Assembly (NCBI RefSeq): GCF_014646335.1
Contig: NZ_BMNG01000008.1
Coordinates: forward strand, 382,573-446,572
Direction of reading: 5' to 3'
DNA length: 64,000 nt
Source: Streptomyces lasiicapitis
GTDB taxonomy: Bacteria; Actinomycetota; Actinomycetes; Streptomycetales; Streptomycetaceae
Made by a program: the position numbers and the translations under genes. Positions 49,940-58,495 of this stretch are shown here, piece by piece (the first letter of the stretch is position 1; each line of letters starts with the position of its first letter). Under the pieces are notes generated by a model. The model ran no database searches. It saw only the letters and a list, made by a program, of their open reading frames with translations, and was not told where the DNA came from.

Positions 49940-50638
49940 TCATCGCAGCGTCACCGCCAGGCGCGCGGTCGCGCTCGCCCCGGCCAGCCGCGCCGCCGTC
50001 GCCCGCGGCACCGAGAGGACGACCAGGGCCCCGCCCTCGGCCGCGCTGTCGGGGGACTCCGGCACCGCGGACACCCGGGCCCCGGCCGCGACCACCCGCG
50101 CCACCGACCCGCCCGCTCCCGCCGAACCCGCCGATCCCGCCCCGGGGCCGCCCACCCCCGAACCATCCGCCGCCACCACGTCCACCCGGTCCCCCGGCCG
50201 CAGCAGCCGCACCGTCGCCGCGTCCGCGATCCGCACCGGCGCAGTCACCAACCGGGCGGCCCGCCGCGGCCGTTGGCCCACCCCGTCGCCGCCCCGCTCC
50301 TCCGCGGCCATGGACGCCGCCGAATCCCGCGGTCGCGCCTGCCCGGGCTCGGGCGGGCCCGTGGCCGCGAGCGCGGCGGCGGTCATCGCGAGGCCCGCCG
50401 CCATCGCCCGCCGCCGGTGCCGCATCAGCCGCCGCAGGCGCCGACGTCCGCCGCGCACGTGCAACGGGGAGAAGTGCGGCACCTGGCAGGGCGGCGGCGC
50501 GCTGCTGCCTCCGCCGCCCGCGCCACGGCTTCCGCCGCTTCCGCCACCCGCAGCCCCGCCGGGCACCGGCAAGTACCGCTCCCCGGCGCCTTGTTGAGAG
50601 GGCGCATGAGAAGTCATACGAGAAGGAACGCGCGCCAT
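49940..50638 (-). CDS. SAF-domain (CpaB/RcpC-like) exported protein
   Basis: This 232-residue protein has a Gly/Ser-rich basic N-terminus of about 75 residues with RGGRRRLRRLMRHRRRAM and a membrane segment AAGLAMTAAALAA. A SAF-like domain follows, with RLVTAPVRIADAATVRLLRP and DRVDVVAADG, ending ATAARLAGASATARLAVTLR. SAF domains occur in Flp-pilus assembly protein CpaB, but no other pilus genes are here. It lies next to mscL. The start at 50638 is uncertain. Confidence 0.7.
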   Translation of the reverse strand: MARVPSRMTSHAPSQQGAGERYLPVPGGAAGGGSGGSRGAGGGGSSAPPPCQVPHFSPLHVRGGRRRLRRLMRHRRRAMAAGLAMTAAALAATGPPEPGQARPRDSAASMAAEERGGDGVGQRPRRAARLVTAPVRIADAATVRLLRPGDRVDVVAADGSGVGGPGAGSAGSAGAGGSVARVVAAGARVSAVPESPDSAAEGGALVVLSVPRATAARLAGASATARLAVTLR

Positions 50639-50679
50639 CGCGACCACCGCCTGCCGTGAGAAGTTCGAATCCCGGTCCG

Positions 50680-50703
50680 GATTCCGATTCCGATTCCGAT
50701 TCC
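50680..50703. repeat. Four tandem GATTCC hexamers
   Basis: Four exact copies of GATTCC stand 42 bases upstream of the SAF-domain gene start, in a short intergenic region, and may be part of a promoter or a slippage tract. Confidence 0.8.
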
Positions 50704-50823
50704 GTTCTCACGATGCAGGCCCGCGCCTCATCCCCGCTGAGCCCCGTGAACTACTCGCCGGTTGTGGACAACTCCCTCACCCGAAGGGAAAGTTCCGCCC
50801 CTCGGCCACCAGCCACCGCACCC

Positions 50824-51675
50824 TTAAGGCAGCCGAATCCCCGTCTCCATCCCGCCCAGCGCCCCCACGCACAAACAGTCCCGCTCCCCGTTCACCGGCA
50901 GCCCCGCCACCGCGTCGAACAGGACCGCCCGCAGCCGGTCCACATTCGCGGCGAAGACCGTCATGACCTCGTCGTGCGAGACGCCCTCGCCGGACTCGGC
51001 GCCCGCGTCCAGGTCGGTGACCAGGGTCAACGAGGCGTAGCAGAGTTCGAGTTCGCGGGCGAGGATCGCCTCGGGGTGGCCGGTCATGCCGACCACGGAC
51101 CAGCCCTGCGCCGCGTACCAGCGCGACTCGGCGCGGGTCGAGAACCGCGGTCCCTCGATCACCACGAGCGTGCCGCCGTCGACCGGCTCCCAGTCCCTGC
51201 CGCGCGCGGCCTTGAGCGCGGCGGAGCGGCCCGCCGGGCAGTAGGGGTCGGCCAGCGACACGTGCACGACGTTGGGCGTGCTGCCGTCCGCCAGCGGGAG
51301 CCCGTCGAAGTAGGTCTGGGGGCGGTTCTTCGTGCGGTCGACGAGCTGGTCGGGCACCAGCAGCGTGCCGGGGCCGTACTCGGGTCGCAGTCCGCCCACG
51401 GCGCACGGGGCGAGCACCTGGCGCACGCCCAGGGAGCGCAACGCCCACAGGTTGGCGCGGTAGTTGATGCGGTGCGGCGGCAGATGGTGGCCGCGGCCGT
51501 GCCGGGGCAGGAACGCGACCCGCCGTCCCGCGATCTCGCCGAGGAACAGGGAGTCGCTGGGGGAGCCGTAAGGGGTGTCGACGTGCACTTCGGTGACGTC
51601 GTCGAGGAAGGAGTAGAAGCCCGAGCCGCCGATGACGCCGATCTCGGCCTGAGTCGCGTTCGCCGTGTTCACCAT
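50824..51675 (-). CDS. mtnP: S-methyl-5'-thioadenosine phosphorylase
   Basis: This 283-residue purine-nucleoside-phosphorylase-fold enzyme has AEIGVIGGSGFYSFLDDVTE and the phosphate-binding FLPRHGRGHHLPPHRINYRA. Also present are FSTRAESRWYAAQGW and SVVGMTGHPEAILARELELC, where the methionine and threonine contact the methylthioribose and base. It cleaves MTA to adenine and methylthioribose-1-phosphate in methionine salvage. The ATG at 51675 is chosen by the family start; a Shine-Dalgarno is not obvious. It is separated by about 110 bases from the FmdB gene. Confidence 0.92.
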   Translation of the reverse strand: MVNTANATQAEIGVIGGSGFYSFLDDVTEVHVDTPYGSPSDSLFLGEIAGRRVAFLPRHGRGHHLPPHRINYRANLWALRSLGVRQVLAPCAVGGLRPEYGPGTLLVPDQLVDRTKNRPQTYFDGLPLADGSTPNVVHVSLADPYCPAGRSAALKAARGRDWEPVDGGTLVVIEGPRFSTRAESRWYAAQGWSVVGMTGHPEAILARELELCYASLTLVTDLDAGAESGEGVSHDEVMTVFAANVDRLRAVLFDAVAGLPVNGERDCLCVGALGGMETGIRLP

Positions 51676-51783
51676 GGCCAGCACAGTAGTAGGGCCGGAA
51701 AACGGCGGGGAGGCCACCCGCGCCCACGCGAACGCCAAGGACCCCGCCGTCGTACGACAGCGGGGTCCCGGAGAGAACTGGTG

Positions 51784-52137
51784 TCAGGCCGCCGAGGAGC
51801 TGGCCGACGAGGAGGAAGAGCCTGAAGACGACGAGGCCGACGAGGACGAACCCGACGAAGAGGAGGACGAGCTCGACGACGAGGAGCCGGAGGGCGACTT
51901 CGCGTCCGACTTCTCCGACTTCGACGACGAGGACGACGCCGGCGAGCTGCTCGACGACGACCCGCGGCTGTCGTTGCGGTAGAAGCCGGAGCCCTTGAAG
52001 ACGATGCCGACCGCCGAGAACACCTTCTTGAGGCGTCCGTCGCAGCTCGGGCACACGGTCAGGGCGTCATCGGTGAACTTCTGCACCGCCTCGAGGCCCT
52101 CGCCGCACTCGGTGCACTGGTACTGGTACGTCGGCAC
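51784..52137 (-). CDS. FmdB family zinc-ribbon protein with poly-serine tail
   Basis: This 117-residue protein has the FmdB/CxxC zinc ribbon in its first ~55 residues (MPTYQYQCTECGEGLEAVQK, VCPSCDGRLKKVFSAVGIVF). The remaining ~60 residues are almost entirely serine with Ala, Gly and Lys, far longer and purer than in most homologues. FmdB proteins are linked to regulation of amidase or formamidase genes but remain poorly characterised. GTG start with perfect AGGAGG 7 bases upstream. Confidence 0.9.
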   Translation of the reverse strand: MPTYQYQCTECGEGLEAVQKFTDDALTVCPSCDGRLKKVFSAVGIVFKGSGFYRNDSRGSSSSSSPASSSSSKSEKSDAKSPSGSSSSSSSSSSSGSSSSASSSSGSSSSSASSSAA

Positions 52138-52204
52138 TTGCTTCCTCCTGGCACTCTCACTCGATGAGTGCTAACGACGGTCCATAGTGACGTATTCCGC
52201 GGGA

Positions 52205-53476
52205 TCAGTCCACCGTGACCGGGACGCGGTGACCGACGCCACGTGCCACGGTCCGCCCCGAGGACTTCGGGGTGAGCCGCGAGCGCAGGGACAGGATCAC
52301 GGTCAGCGCGAGCGCCGTCCCGCCGAGCGGCACCAGGAATCCGGCACCGTCCCAGAAGCGGTCCTCGAGCTGTCCTGCGACCGTGACGGCCGCCGCCTGC
52401 CCGAGCGCGACGGCGCCGGTGAGCCAGGTGAAGGCCTCCGTGCGCGCGGTCGGCGCCACCAGGCTGTCGACCAGCGTGTAGCCGGTGATCAGGGCGGGCG
52501 CGATGCAGACGCCGACGAGCAGGCCGAGCCCGGCGAGCAGCAGCACGGAGTGCGCGGCCCACAGTCCGGACGCCATCAGCGTCAGGGAGGCGTACCCGAG
52601 GACGAGCCGTCGCTGCGGGGCGATCTTCCAGGCGATGGCGCCGCAGGCGACTCCGGAGAGCATGTTTCCGGCGGCGAACGTGCCGTACAGGACACCGTTC
52701 AGACCGGGCTGTCCGATGGACTCCGTGAACGCGGCGAGCGAGACCTGCATGCCGCCGAAGACGGTGCCGATGCCGAGGAACGCGACGATCAGGACGCGCA
52801 CGCCGGGCACCCGCAGCGCCGAAACGTGCTCTACGCGCGCGTGGCCGTCGCCGAGCGCCGCGGGCTGGGGCTGCGTGCTCTTCTGGGCCGCGAACAGCAG
52901 ACCGCCGACGAGAGTGAGACCGGCCTCGGTGAGGAGGCCTGCGGCCGGGTCGACGCCGGTGCACAGCGCGGTGGCGACCAGCGGGCCGAGGACGAACGTC
53001 AGCTCGTCGGTGACGGACTCGAAGGCCGCCGCGGTCTGCGCGAGCGGGGTGCCCTGGAGCTTGACGCCCCAGCGGGCCCGCACCATCGGGCCGATCTGCG
53101 GGGTCGAGGCGCCGGCCGGCACGGCAGCCGCGAACAGGGCCCACAGGGGGGCGTCGGACAGCGCGAGAACGGTGAGGGTGATGACGGACGCCGTGTGCAC
53201 CAGAACGCCGGGGAGCAGCACGGCGCGCTGCCCGAACCGGTCGGCGAGCTTGCCCCCGAAGGGCGCGAACACCGCCATGGAGACGCCGGTGACCGCAGAG
53301 ACGGCACCGGCGACTCCGTACGAGCCGGTGGTGTGCTGCACGAGCAGCACGATGGAGATCGTCAGCATCGCGAACGGCTGACGTGCGGCGAATCCTGGGA
53401 GCAGGAAGGTCCAGGCGCGAGGGGTGCGCAGCAGTTGTCCGTAGCCCGGGCGGGGCTCGGTGACCGTGGATGCCAC
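52205..53476 (-). CDS. MFS transporter, 12 helices
   Basis: This 423-residue MFS protein has about 12 membrane segments. Motif A is in FAPFGGKLADRFGQRAVLLP, and a later part reads FESVTDELTFVLGPLVATAL and GLGLLVGVCIAPALITGYTL. The pattern is of drug- or sugar-efflux type without a confident substrate. GTG at 53476 has AAGGCAAGG before it. An inverted repeat GTACGTA-GA-TACGTAC lies about 175 bases upstream and may be an operator. Confidence 0.88.
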   Translation of the reverse strand: MASTVTEPRPGYGQLLRTPRAWTFLLPGFAARQPFAMLTISIVLLVQHTTGSYGVAGAVSAVTGVSMAVFAPFGGKLADRFGQRAVLLPGVLVHTASVITLTVLALSDAPLWALFAAAVPAGASTPQIGPMVRARWGVKLQGTPLAQTAAAFESVTDELTFVLGPLVATALCTGVDPAAGLLTEAGLTLVGGLLFAAQKSTQPQPAALGDGHARVEHVSALRVPGVRVLIVAFLGIGTVFGGMQVSLAAFTESIGQPGLNGVLYGTFAAGNMLSGVACGAIAWKIAPQRRLVLGYASLTLMASGLWAAHSVLLLAGLGLLVGVCIAPALITGYTLVDSLVAPTARTEAFTWLTGAVALGQAAAVTVAGQLEDRFWDGAGFLVPLGGTALALTVILSLRSRLTPKSSGRTVARGVGHRVPVTVD

Positions 53477-53651
53477 GGCCCTTGCCTTTCTGCTGCCTGG
53501 TAGCGCGGCCGCTTTTCCAGGGCGACGGCACCGAGAGCTGTCCTCTTGCGCAGAACTGCGGTAGATACCGGGCCGCCCACTGCGGGGGCGCCGCGGCCGC
53601 CATACGGTCGCGCCAGCTCTGCATCAGACAGAGTTGGTTCGATCAGTGTCG

Positions 53652-53667
53652 GTACGTAGATACGTAC
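53652..53667. promoter_or_regulatory. Perfect inverted repeat upstream of the MFS gene
   Basis: GTACGTA-GA-TACGTAC, a 7-bp perfect dyad, lies in the non-coding stretch 53477-53764, which otherwise contains no gene. A TetR- or PadR-like repressor site is plausible. Confidence 0.45.
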
Positions 53668-53686
53668 AGAAGTGTGCCTTCATCGT

Positions 53687-53712
53687 ACAGGTGCCAGGCA
53701 AGTGGCGCCTGT
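53687..53712 (-). terminator. Antiporter gene terminator
   Basis: ACAGGTGCC and GGCGCCTGT pair with one G-T wobble over an 8-nt loop, about 50 bases beyond the antiporter stop. Confidence 0.65.
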
Positions 53713-53764
53713 GATTACGAGAAGTGATACCCCCGCCACCTGCGATTGCCCCCACACCCCCCGA

Positions 53765-55264
53765 CTACTGCCTGCCGCCGGGCAACCCCAGCCACCCCAC
53801 CAGCTTGCCGCCCTGCGCGACCGCCCGCAGCCGCTGCTCGGTGGCGTCGCGCACCGGGTCCGTGGCCACCACCAGGAGCTCGTCGTCGTACCGCAGCACG
53901 GTCGTCGGGCCGGGCACGAAGGAGGTGCCGTCGCGCACGACGAGGGTGACCGCCGACCCCTTGGGCAGCCTCAGCTCGCCGACCTCGACGCCGTGCAGAC
54001 GTGAGCCCTCTGGTACGGGCACCGAGAGCAGATGGCCCCGCAGACGTTCCAGGGGGGCCGACTCGATGCCCAGGTCGGAGGCCTCCGCGCCCTTGCCGAG
54101 GCCGAGGATCCTGGCGAGCCCCGGCAGCGTAGGACCTTGCACGAGGGTGTAGACGACGACCAGGACGAAGACGATGTTGAAGATCTCCTCGCTGTTGTCG
54201 ACGCCGTTCACCATCGGGATGGTGGCGAGGATGATGGGCACGGCGCCGCGCAGGCCGGCCCAGGACATCAGCGCCTTCTCTTGCCACGGCATTCCGAACG
54301 GCAGCAGGCTCAGTACGACCGACAGGGGCCGGGCGACCGCGGTCAGGATGAGGCCGATGATCACCGCGGGCCAGATGTCGTCGAGCAGGCGGTGCGGCGT
54401 CACGAGCAGCCCGAGCAGCACGAACATACCGATCTGGGCGATCCATCCGACGCCTTCGGCGAAGCCGCGGGTGGCCGCCCAGTGCGGCAGCTTGGCGTTG
54501 CCGAGCACCATGGCGGCCAGGTACACGGCGAGGAATCCGGAGCCGTGGGCGATGGCCCCGGCGGCGTAGGCGGCGACGGCGATGGCCATGACCGCGATCG
54601 GATAGAGACCGGACGCGGGCAGTGCCACGTGCCGAAGTCCGTACGAGCCGAGCCAGCCCACCGCGAGCCCGATGGCCGCGCCGATGGCCAGCTCCAGGGC
54701 TATCTCGCCCACCAGGACGTACCAGTGGTCCACCGGTCCCGCGGTGGAGAAGGCGACGACGAGGATGACCACGGGGGCGTCGTTGAAGCCGGACTCGGCC
54801 TCCAGGACGCCCGTCACGCGGGAGGGCAGCGGCACCTTGCGCAGCACGGAGAAGACCGCCGCCGCGTCCGTCGAGGACACCACCGCGCCGATGATGAGCG
54901 CCTGGCGCCAGTCGAGGCCGACGAGGTAGTGCGCGCCGGCGGCCGTCACGCCGACGCTCATGGCGACGCCGACGATCGCCAGGGAGGCCGCCGCGGGCAG
55001 CGCCGGCTTGATCTCCTTCCACTTCGTCCCGAGGCCGCCCTCGGCCAGGATCACGACGAGCGCCGCGTATCCGATGACCTGGGTGAGCTGGGCGTTGTTG
55101 AAGGTGACGTTGCCGATGCCGTCCTGGCCCATGGCGACGCCGATGCCGAGGTAGAGCAGCAGACTCGGCAGCCCGCTGCGGGAGGAGAGGCGCACCGCGA
55201 CGACCGCGACGAGCAGGACGAGTGAACTGATGAGCAGGAGCTGGTTGAGTTCGTGGACAGACAG
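53765..55264 (-). CDS. K+/H+ antiporter, CPA1 type, with RCK_C domain, probable CTG start
   Basis: This 499-residue protein has about 12 membrane helices (first: LNQLLLISSLVLLVAVVAVR) with VVSSTDAAAVFSVLRKVPLP and the ESGFNDAPVV ion-binding region. Later segments read GIAHGSGFLAVYLAAMVLG-like and MSWAGLRGAVPIILATIPM. An RCK_C/TrkA_C domain lies near the C-terminus (about 410-495: GHLLSVPVPEGSRLHGVEVG, DELLVVATDP). NhaP2-type proteins exchange K+ for H+. The frame runs open to CTG at 55264, with GGAAGG eight bases before it and homologue-like residues SVHELNQ. The next GTG would remove most of helix 1, so CTG initiation is inferred. Confidence 0.88.
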   Translation of the reverse strand: MSVHELNQLLLISSLVLLVAVVAVRLSSRSGLPSLLLYLGIGVAMGQDGIGNVTFNNAQLTQVIGYAALVVILAEGGLGTKWKEIKPALPAAASLAIVGVAMSVGVTAAGAHYLVGLDWRQALIIGAVVSSTDAAAVFSVLRKVPLPSRVTGVLEAESGFNDAPVVILVVAFSTAGPVDHWYVLVGEIALELAIGAAIGLAVGWLGSYGLRHVALPASGLYPIAVMAIAVAAYAAGAIAHGSGFLAVYLAAMVLGNAKLPHWAATRGFAEGVGWIAQIGMFVLLGLLVTPHRLLDDIWPAVIIGLILTAVARPLSVVLSLLPFGMPWQEKALMSWAGLRGAVPIILATIPMVNGVDNSEEIFNIVFVLVVVYTLVQGPTLPGLARILGLGKGAEASDLGIESAPLERLRGHLLSVPVPEGSRLHGVEVGELRLPKGSAVTLVVRDGTSFVPGPTTVLRYDDELLVVATDPVRDATEQRLRAVAQGGKLVGWLGLPGGRQ

Positions 55265-55328
55265 GGGCCGTTCCTTCCGTCGTGCGAGCCGTGATGCTTC
55301 GTTACGTTACCTAAGCTTTAACGCGCTC

Positions 55329-55359
55329 TTGACGCGCGCCCCCGCGCCCCAACTATCAT
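55329..55359 (+). promoter_or_regulatory. Candidate promoter for the acylase gene
   Basis: TTGACG and TATCAT are separated by 19 bases (longer than the optimal 17), about 180 bases before the acylase ATG. A shifted -10 would shorten the spacing. Confidence 0.4.
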
Positions 55360-55535
55360 CTCCGAACCTTCGTTCGATGCCGCTTCAGTGCACCGCACTG
55401 GGATTCCCCAGCGCGGTGGACCGGGATTCCGACTCCGCGTCCGGGGCCGTATCGCCCTGCGCCTATGGTTGCTCCAGCACTCCAGGACCCGCACAAGCCC
55501 CGCCCTGCCGCTCGCGAAGGACAGCAAGGACAGCG

Positions 55536-58436
55536 ATGCCCTCCAACACCAACGCCTCTTCCGGTCGCAAGTCCGGCAGGAAGAAGGGGCGCCGCGCCCG
55601 ACTGATCGTGATCGTCCTGGTCCTGGCCGTCGTGGGAGGCATCGGCTTCGGCGCGTACTGGAGCATCAGCACCGTTCGCGCCTCCTTCCCGCAGACCAAG
55701 GGATCCATCGAGCTGAAGGGTCTGTCGGGCACGGTCGACGTGAAGCGCGACGGCAACGGCATTCCGCAGATCTACGCCGAGTCCGACGAGGACCTGTTCA
55801 TGGCACAGGGCTTCGTCCAGGCGCAGGACCGCTTCTGGGAGATGGACGTACGCCGCCATATGACCTCCGGCAAGCTCTCCGAGATGTTCGGCAAGAGCCA
55901 GGTCAAGACCGATGAATTCCTGCGCACTCTCGGCTGGCACCGAGTGGCCGCGAAGGAGTACAAGTCCAAGCTCTCGCCGCAGACCAAGAAGTACCTCCAG
56001 GCGTACGCCAAGGGGGTCAACGCCTATCTGGACGGCAAGGGCGGCGAGGAGATCTCCGTCGAGTACGCGGCGCTGTCGTTCGAGAACGACTACAAGCCGC
56101 GGAAGTGGACGCCCGTCGACTCGATCGCCTGGCTCAAGGCCATGGCCTGGGACCTGCGCGGCAACATGCAGGACGAGATCGACCGCTCCTTGATGACGAC
56201 CCGCCTCGGCCCGTCGCAGATCAAGGACCTCTACCCCGAGTACCCGTACGACCTGCACAAGCCCATCGTCCAGGAGGGGCGCTACAACGGGATCACCGAG
56301 AAGTTCGACGGTGACGACTCGACGGGCGGCGAGACGCAGGCGGGCGGCACGGGCACGGGTACCGGCACTGGCACCGGCACCGGCACCGGCACGGGAACAG
56401 GAACCGGCGGGACGGGCACAGGAACAGGCACCGGCACGGGCACAGGCACCGGCACGGGCGGCTCCACGGGCACCGGCACCGGCACCGCGGGCACCGGCCT
56501 CTCCGGCAACGCCCAGTCCTCCGGCACCGGCCTGCAGTCCCAGCTCTCCGGCATCTCCGACGTCCTCGACAAGGTCCCCGACGCGGGCCTCGGCTCGAAC
56601 GGCAACGGCATCGGATCCAACTCGTGGGTGGTCTCCGGAGCCCACACCATCACCGGCAAGCCCCTTCTCGCCAACGATCCGCACCTCGCGCCGCAGCTTC
56701 CGTCCGTCTGGTACCAGATGGGCCTGCACTGCAAGTCCGTGTCGTCCAAGTGCCAGTACGACGTCAGCGGCTACACCTTCTCCGGCATGCCCGGCGTGGT
56801 CATCGGCCACAACCAGGACATCGCCTGGGGCATGACGAACCTCGGTGCCGACGTCACCGACCTCTACCTGGAGAAGTTCACCGCCGACGGCTACCAGTAC
56901 GACGGCAAGGTCCTGCCCTTCGACTCCCGCGAGGAGAAGATCAAGGTCGCGGGCGGCAAGACCAAGACCATCACGGTCCGCGAGACGAACAACGGCCCCC
57001 TGATCTCCGACCGCGACGACGAACTGGTCAAGGTCGGCAAGAAGGCCCAGGTCGACGCGTCCGCCCCGGACCGGGGCGACGGCTACGGCATCGCGCTGCG
57101 CTGGACCGCGCTGACGCCCGGCAAGTCCATGGACGCCGTCTTCGAGCTGAACAAGGCCAAGGACTTCAAGAGCTTCCGCAAGGCCGCCGCCGACTTCGAG
57201 GTGCCCTCGCAGAACCTCATCTACGCCGACACCAAGGGCAACATCGGCTACCAGGCGCCCGGCCGCATCCCCACCCGCGGTAAGGGCGACGGCTCGCTCC
57301 CCGCGCCCGGCTGGGACCCCGACTACCGCTGGGGCGACCCGATCCCGCAGGACGCCCTGCCGTACGAGTACAACCCCAAGCGCGGCTACATCGTCACCGC
57401 CAACCAGGCCGTGATCGACGACGACGGCGGCAAGAAGTACCCGTACAAGCTCACATCGGACTGGGGCTACGGCGCGCGCAGCCAGCGCATCGAGGACCTC
57501 ATCAAGTCCAAGACGAAGAACGGCGGCAAGATCTCCACGGAGGACATGCGGCTGATGCAGACGGACAACAGCAGCGAGATCGCCCGGCTGCTCGTGCCCA
57601 AGCTGCTGAAGATCGACATCAACGACAAGCACGTCCGTGAGGCGCAGAAGCTCCTGGAGGGCTGGGACTACACCCAGGACGCCGACTCGGCCGCCGCCGC
57701 GTACTTCAACGCGGTCTGGCGCAGCATCCTCCAGCTCTCCATCGGCAACAAGCTGCCCAAGGAGCTGCGGGTCGAGGGCCAGTGCCTGTCGGTGGAGCCC
57801 GCGGGCAACACCCGCCCCGCCGACGAGGAGAACCGGGTGCGCGAGTGCGGCGAGCGCGACGCGGACTCCGCGCAGCCCGACGGCGGCGACCGCTACTTCG
57901 AGGTCATCCGCAAGATCCTCGACGACCAGGACAACGACTGGTGGAAGACGCCGGGCACGCGCACCGACAAGGAGACCAAGAACCGCGACCAGCTGTTCGC
58001 GCGGGCCATGGAGGACGCCCGCTGGGACCTGACGGCCAAGCTCGGCAAGGACATCGACACCTGGAGCTGGGGGCGCCTGCACACCCTCACGCTGAAGAAC
58101 CAGACGCTCGGCACCGACGGTCCCGGCTGGCTGCAGTGGGTGCTCAACCGCGGCCCCTGGAAGCTCGGCGGCGGCGAGGCCACGGTCAACGCCACCGGCT
58201 GGAACGCGGCGGGCGGCTACGGAGTGATCTGGGTGCCTTCGATGCGGATGGTCGTGAACCTGAAGGACCTCGACAAGTCCCGGTGGATCAACCTCACCGG
58301 CGCCTCCGGGCACGCCTACAGCGACCACTACACCGACCAGACCAGCAAGTGGATCAAGGGCGAACTGCTGCCGTGGGCCTACTCGAAGAAGGCCGTCGAC
58401 GACAGCACGGACGACACCCTGGTGCTCAAGCCCTGA
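55536..58436 (+). CDS. Penicillin acylase family protein with Gly-Thr repeat linker
   Basis: This 966-residue Ntn hydrolase precursor has an N-terminal membrane or signal segment (LIVIVLVLAVVGGIGFGAYW). The alpha chain reads KRDGNGIPQIYAESDEDLFM and FVQAQDRFWEMDVRRHMTSG. The beta-chain start is NGNGIGSNSWVVSGAHTITG, with catalytic Ser361 expected to become the N-terminus after self-cleavage. GRIPTRGKGDGSLPAPGWD and the C-terminal GASGHAYSDHYTDQTSKWI follow. Between alpha and beta chains lies a ~50-residue (Gly-Thr)n tract. AAGGA precedes the ATG. It may hydrolyse acyl-homoserine lactones or beta-lactam side chains; the substrate is unknown. Confidence 0.93.
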   Translation: MPSNTNASSGRKSGRKKGRRARLIVIVLVLAVVGGIGFGAYWSISTVRASFPQTKGSIELKGLSGTVDVKRDGNGIPQIYAESDEDLFMAQGFVQAQDRFWEMDVRRHMTSGKLSEMFGKSQVKTDEFLRTLGWHRVAAKEYKSKLSPQTKKYLQAYAKGVNAYLDGKGGEEISVEYAALSFENDYKPRKWTPVDSIAWLKAMAWDLRGNMQDEIDRSLMTTRLGPSQIKDLYPEYPYDLHKPIVQEGRYNGITEKFDGDDSTGGETQAGGTGTGTGTGTGTGTGTGTGTGGTGTGTGTGTGTGTGTGGSTGTGTGTAGTGLSGNAQSSGTGLQSQLSGISDVLDKVPDAGLGSNGNGIGSNSWVVSGAHTITGKPLLANDPHLAPQLPSVWYQMGLHCKSVSSKCQYDVSGYTFSGMPGVVIGHNQDIAWGMTNLGADVTDLYLEKFTADGYQYDGKVLPFDSREEKIKVAGGKTKTITVRETNNGPLISDRDDELVKVGKKAQVDASAPDRGDGYGIALRWTALTPGKSMDAVFELNKAKDFKSFRKAAADFEVPSQNLIYADTKGNIGYQAPGRIPTRGKGDGSLPAPGWDPDYRWGDPIPQDALPYEYNPKRGYIVTANQAVIDDDGGKKYPYKLTSDWGYGARSQRIEDLIKSKTKNGGKISTEDMRLMQTDNSSEIARLLVPKLLKIDINDKHVREAQKLLEGWDYTQDADSAAAAYFNAVWRSILQLSIGNKLPKELRVEGQCLSVEPAGNTRPADEENRVRECGERDADSAQPDGGDRYFEVIRKILDDQDNDWWKTPGTRTDKETKNRDQLFARAMEDARWDLTAKLGKDIDTWSWGRLHTLTLKNQTLGTDGPGWLQWVLNRGPWKLGGGEATVNATGWNAAGGYGVIWVPSMRMVVNLKDLDKSRWINLTGASGHAYSDHYTDQTSKWIKGELLPWAYSKKAVDDSTDDTLVLKP
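56346..56500 (+). repeat. Degenerate GGCACC/GGCACG hexamer tract
   Basis: Over 20 tandem 6-bp units of GGCAC(C/G/A) type encode Gly-Thr repeats within the linker of the penicillin-acylase-family precursor. The unit count is a slippage-prone length polymorphism that keeps frame because each unit is six bases. Confidence 0.9.
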
Positions 58437-58443
58437 CAGGCGC

Positions 58444-58495
58444 GTGACGTACGAAAGGGGCCCCACGCGCGCGTGGGGCCCCTTTCGTACGTCAC
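58444..58495. terminator. Perfect 26-bp palindromic terminator
   Basis: Two perfectly complementary 26-base arms (GTGACGTACGAAAGGGGCCC in the left arm) form an exact palindrome that should fold with a minimal loop. It ends the acylase gene, and its right end contains the stop codon of the convergent cyclo-ligase gene (58492-58494), so it serves both directions. Confidence 0.9.

Noticed and set aside
44157..50711. Very long open minus-strand frame of about 2180 codons
   Set aside because: It runs opposite to pflB and pflA and through several real genes. Its composition (Gly/Arg/Ala/Val) is the antisense of high-G+C coding sequence and no domain is recognisable.
56346..56500. CRISPR-like array
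   Set aside because: The hexamer repeats are in frame, have no unique spacers and encode a Gly-Thr tract.
55356..58466. Minus-strand frame of over 1000 codons opposite the acylase gene
   Set aside because: Antisense of the acylase gene, Val/Leu/Ala/Gly rich, without a ribosome-binding site or domain.
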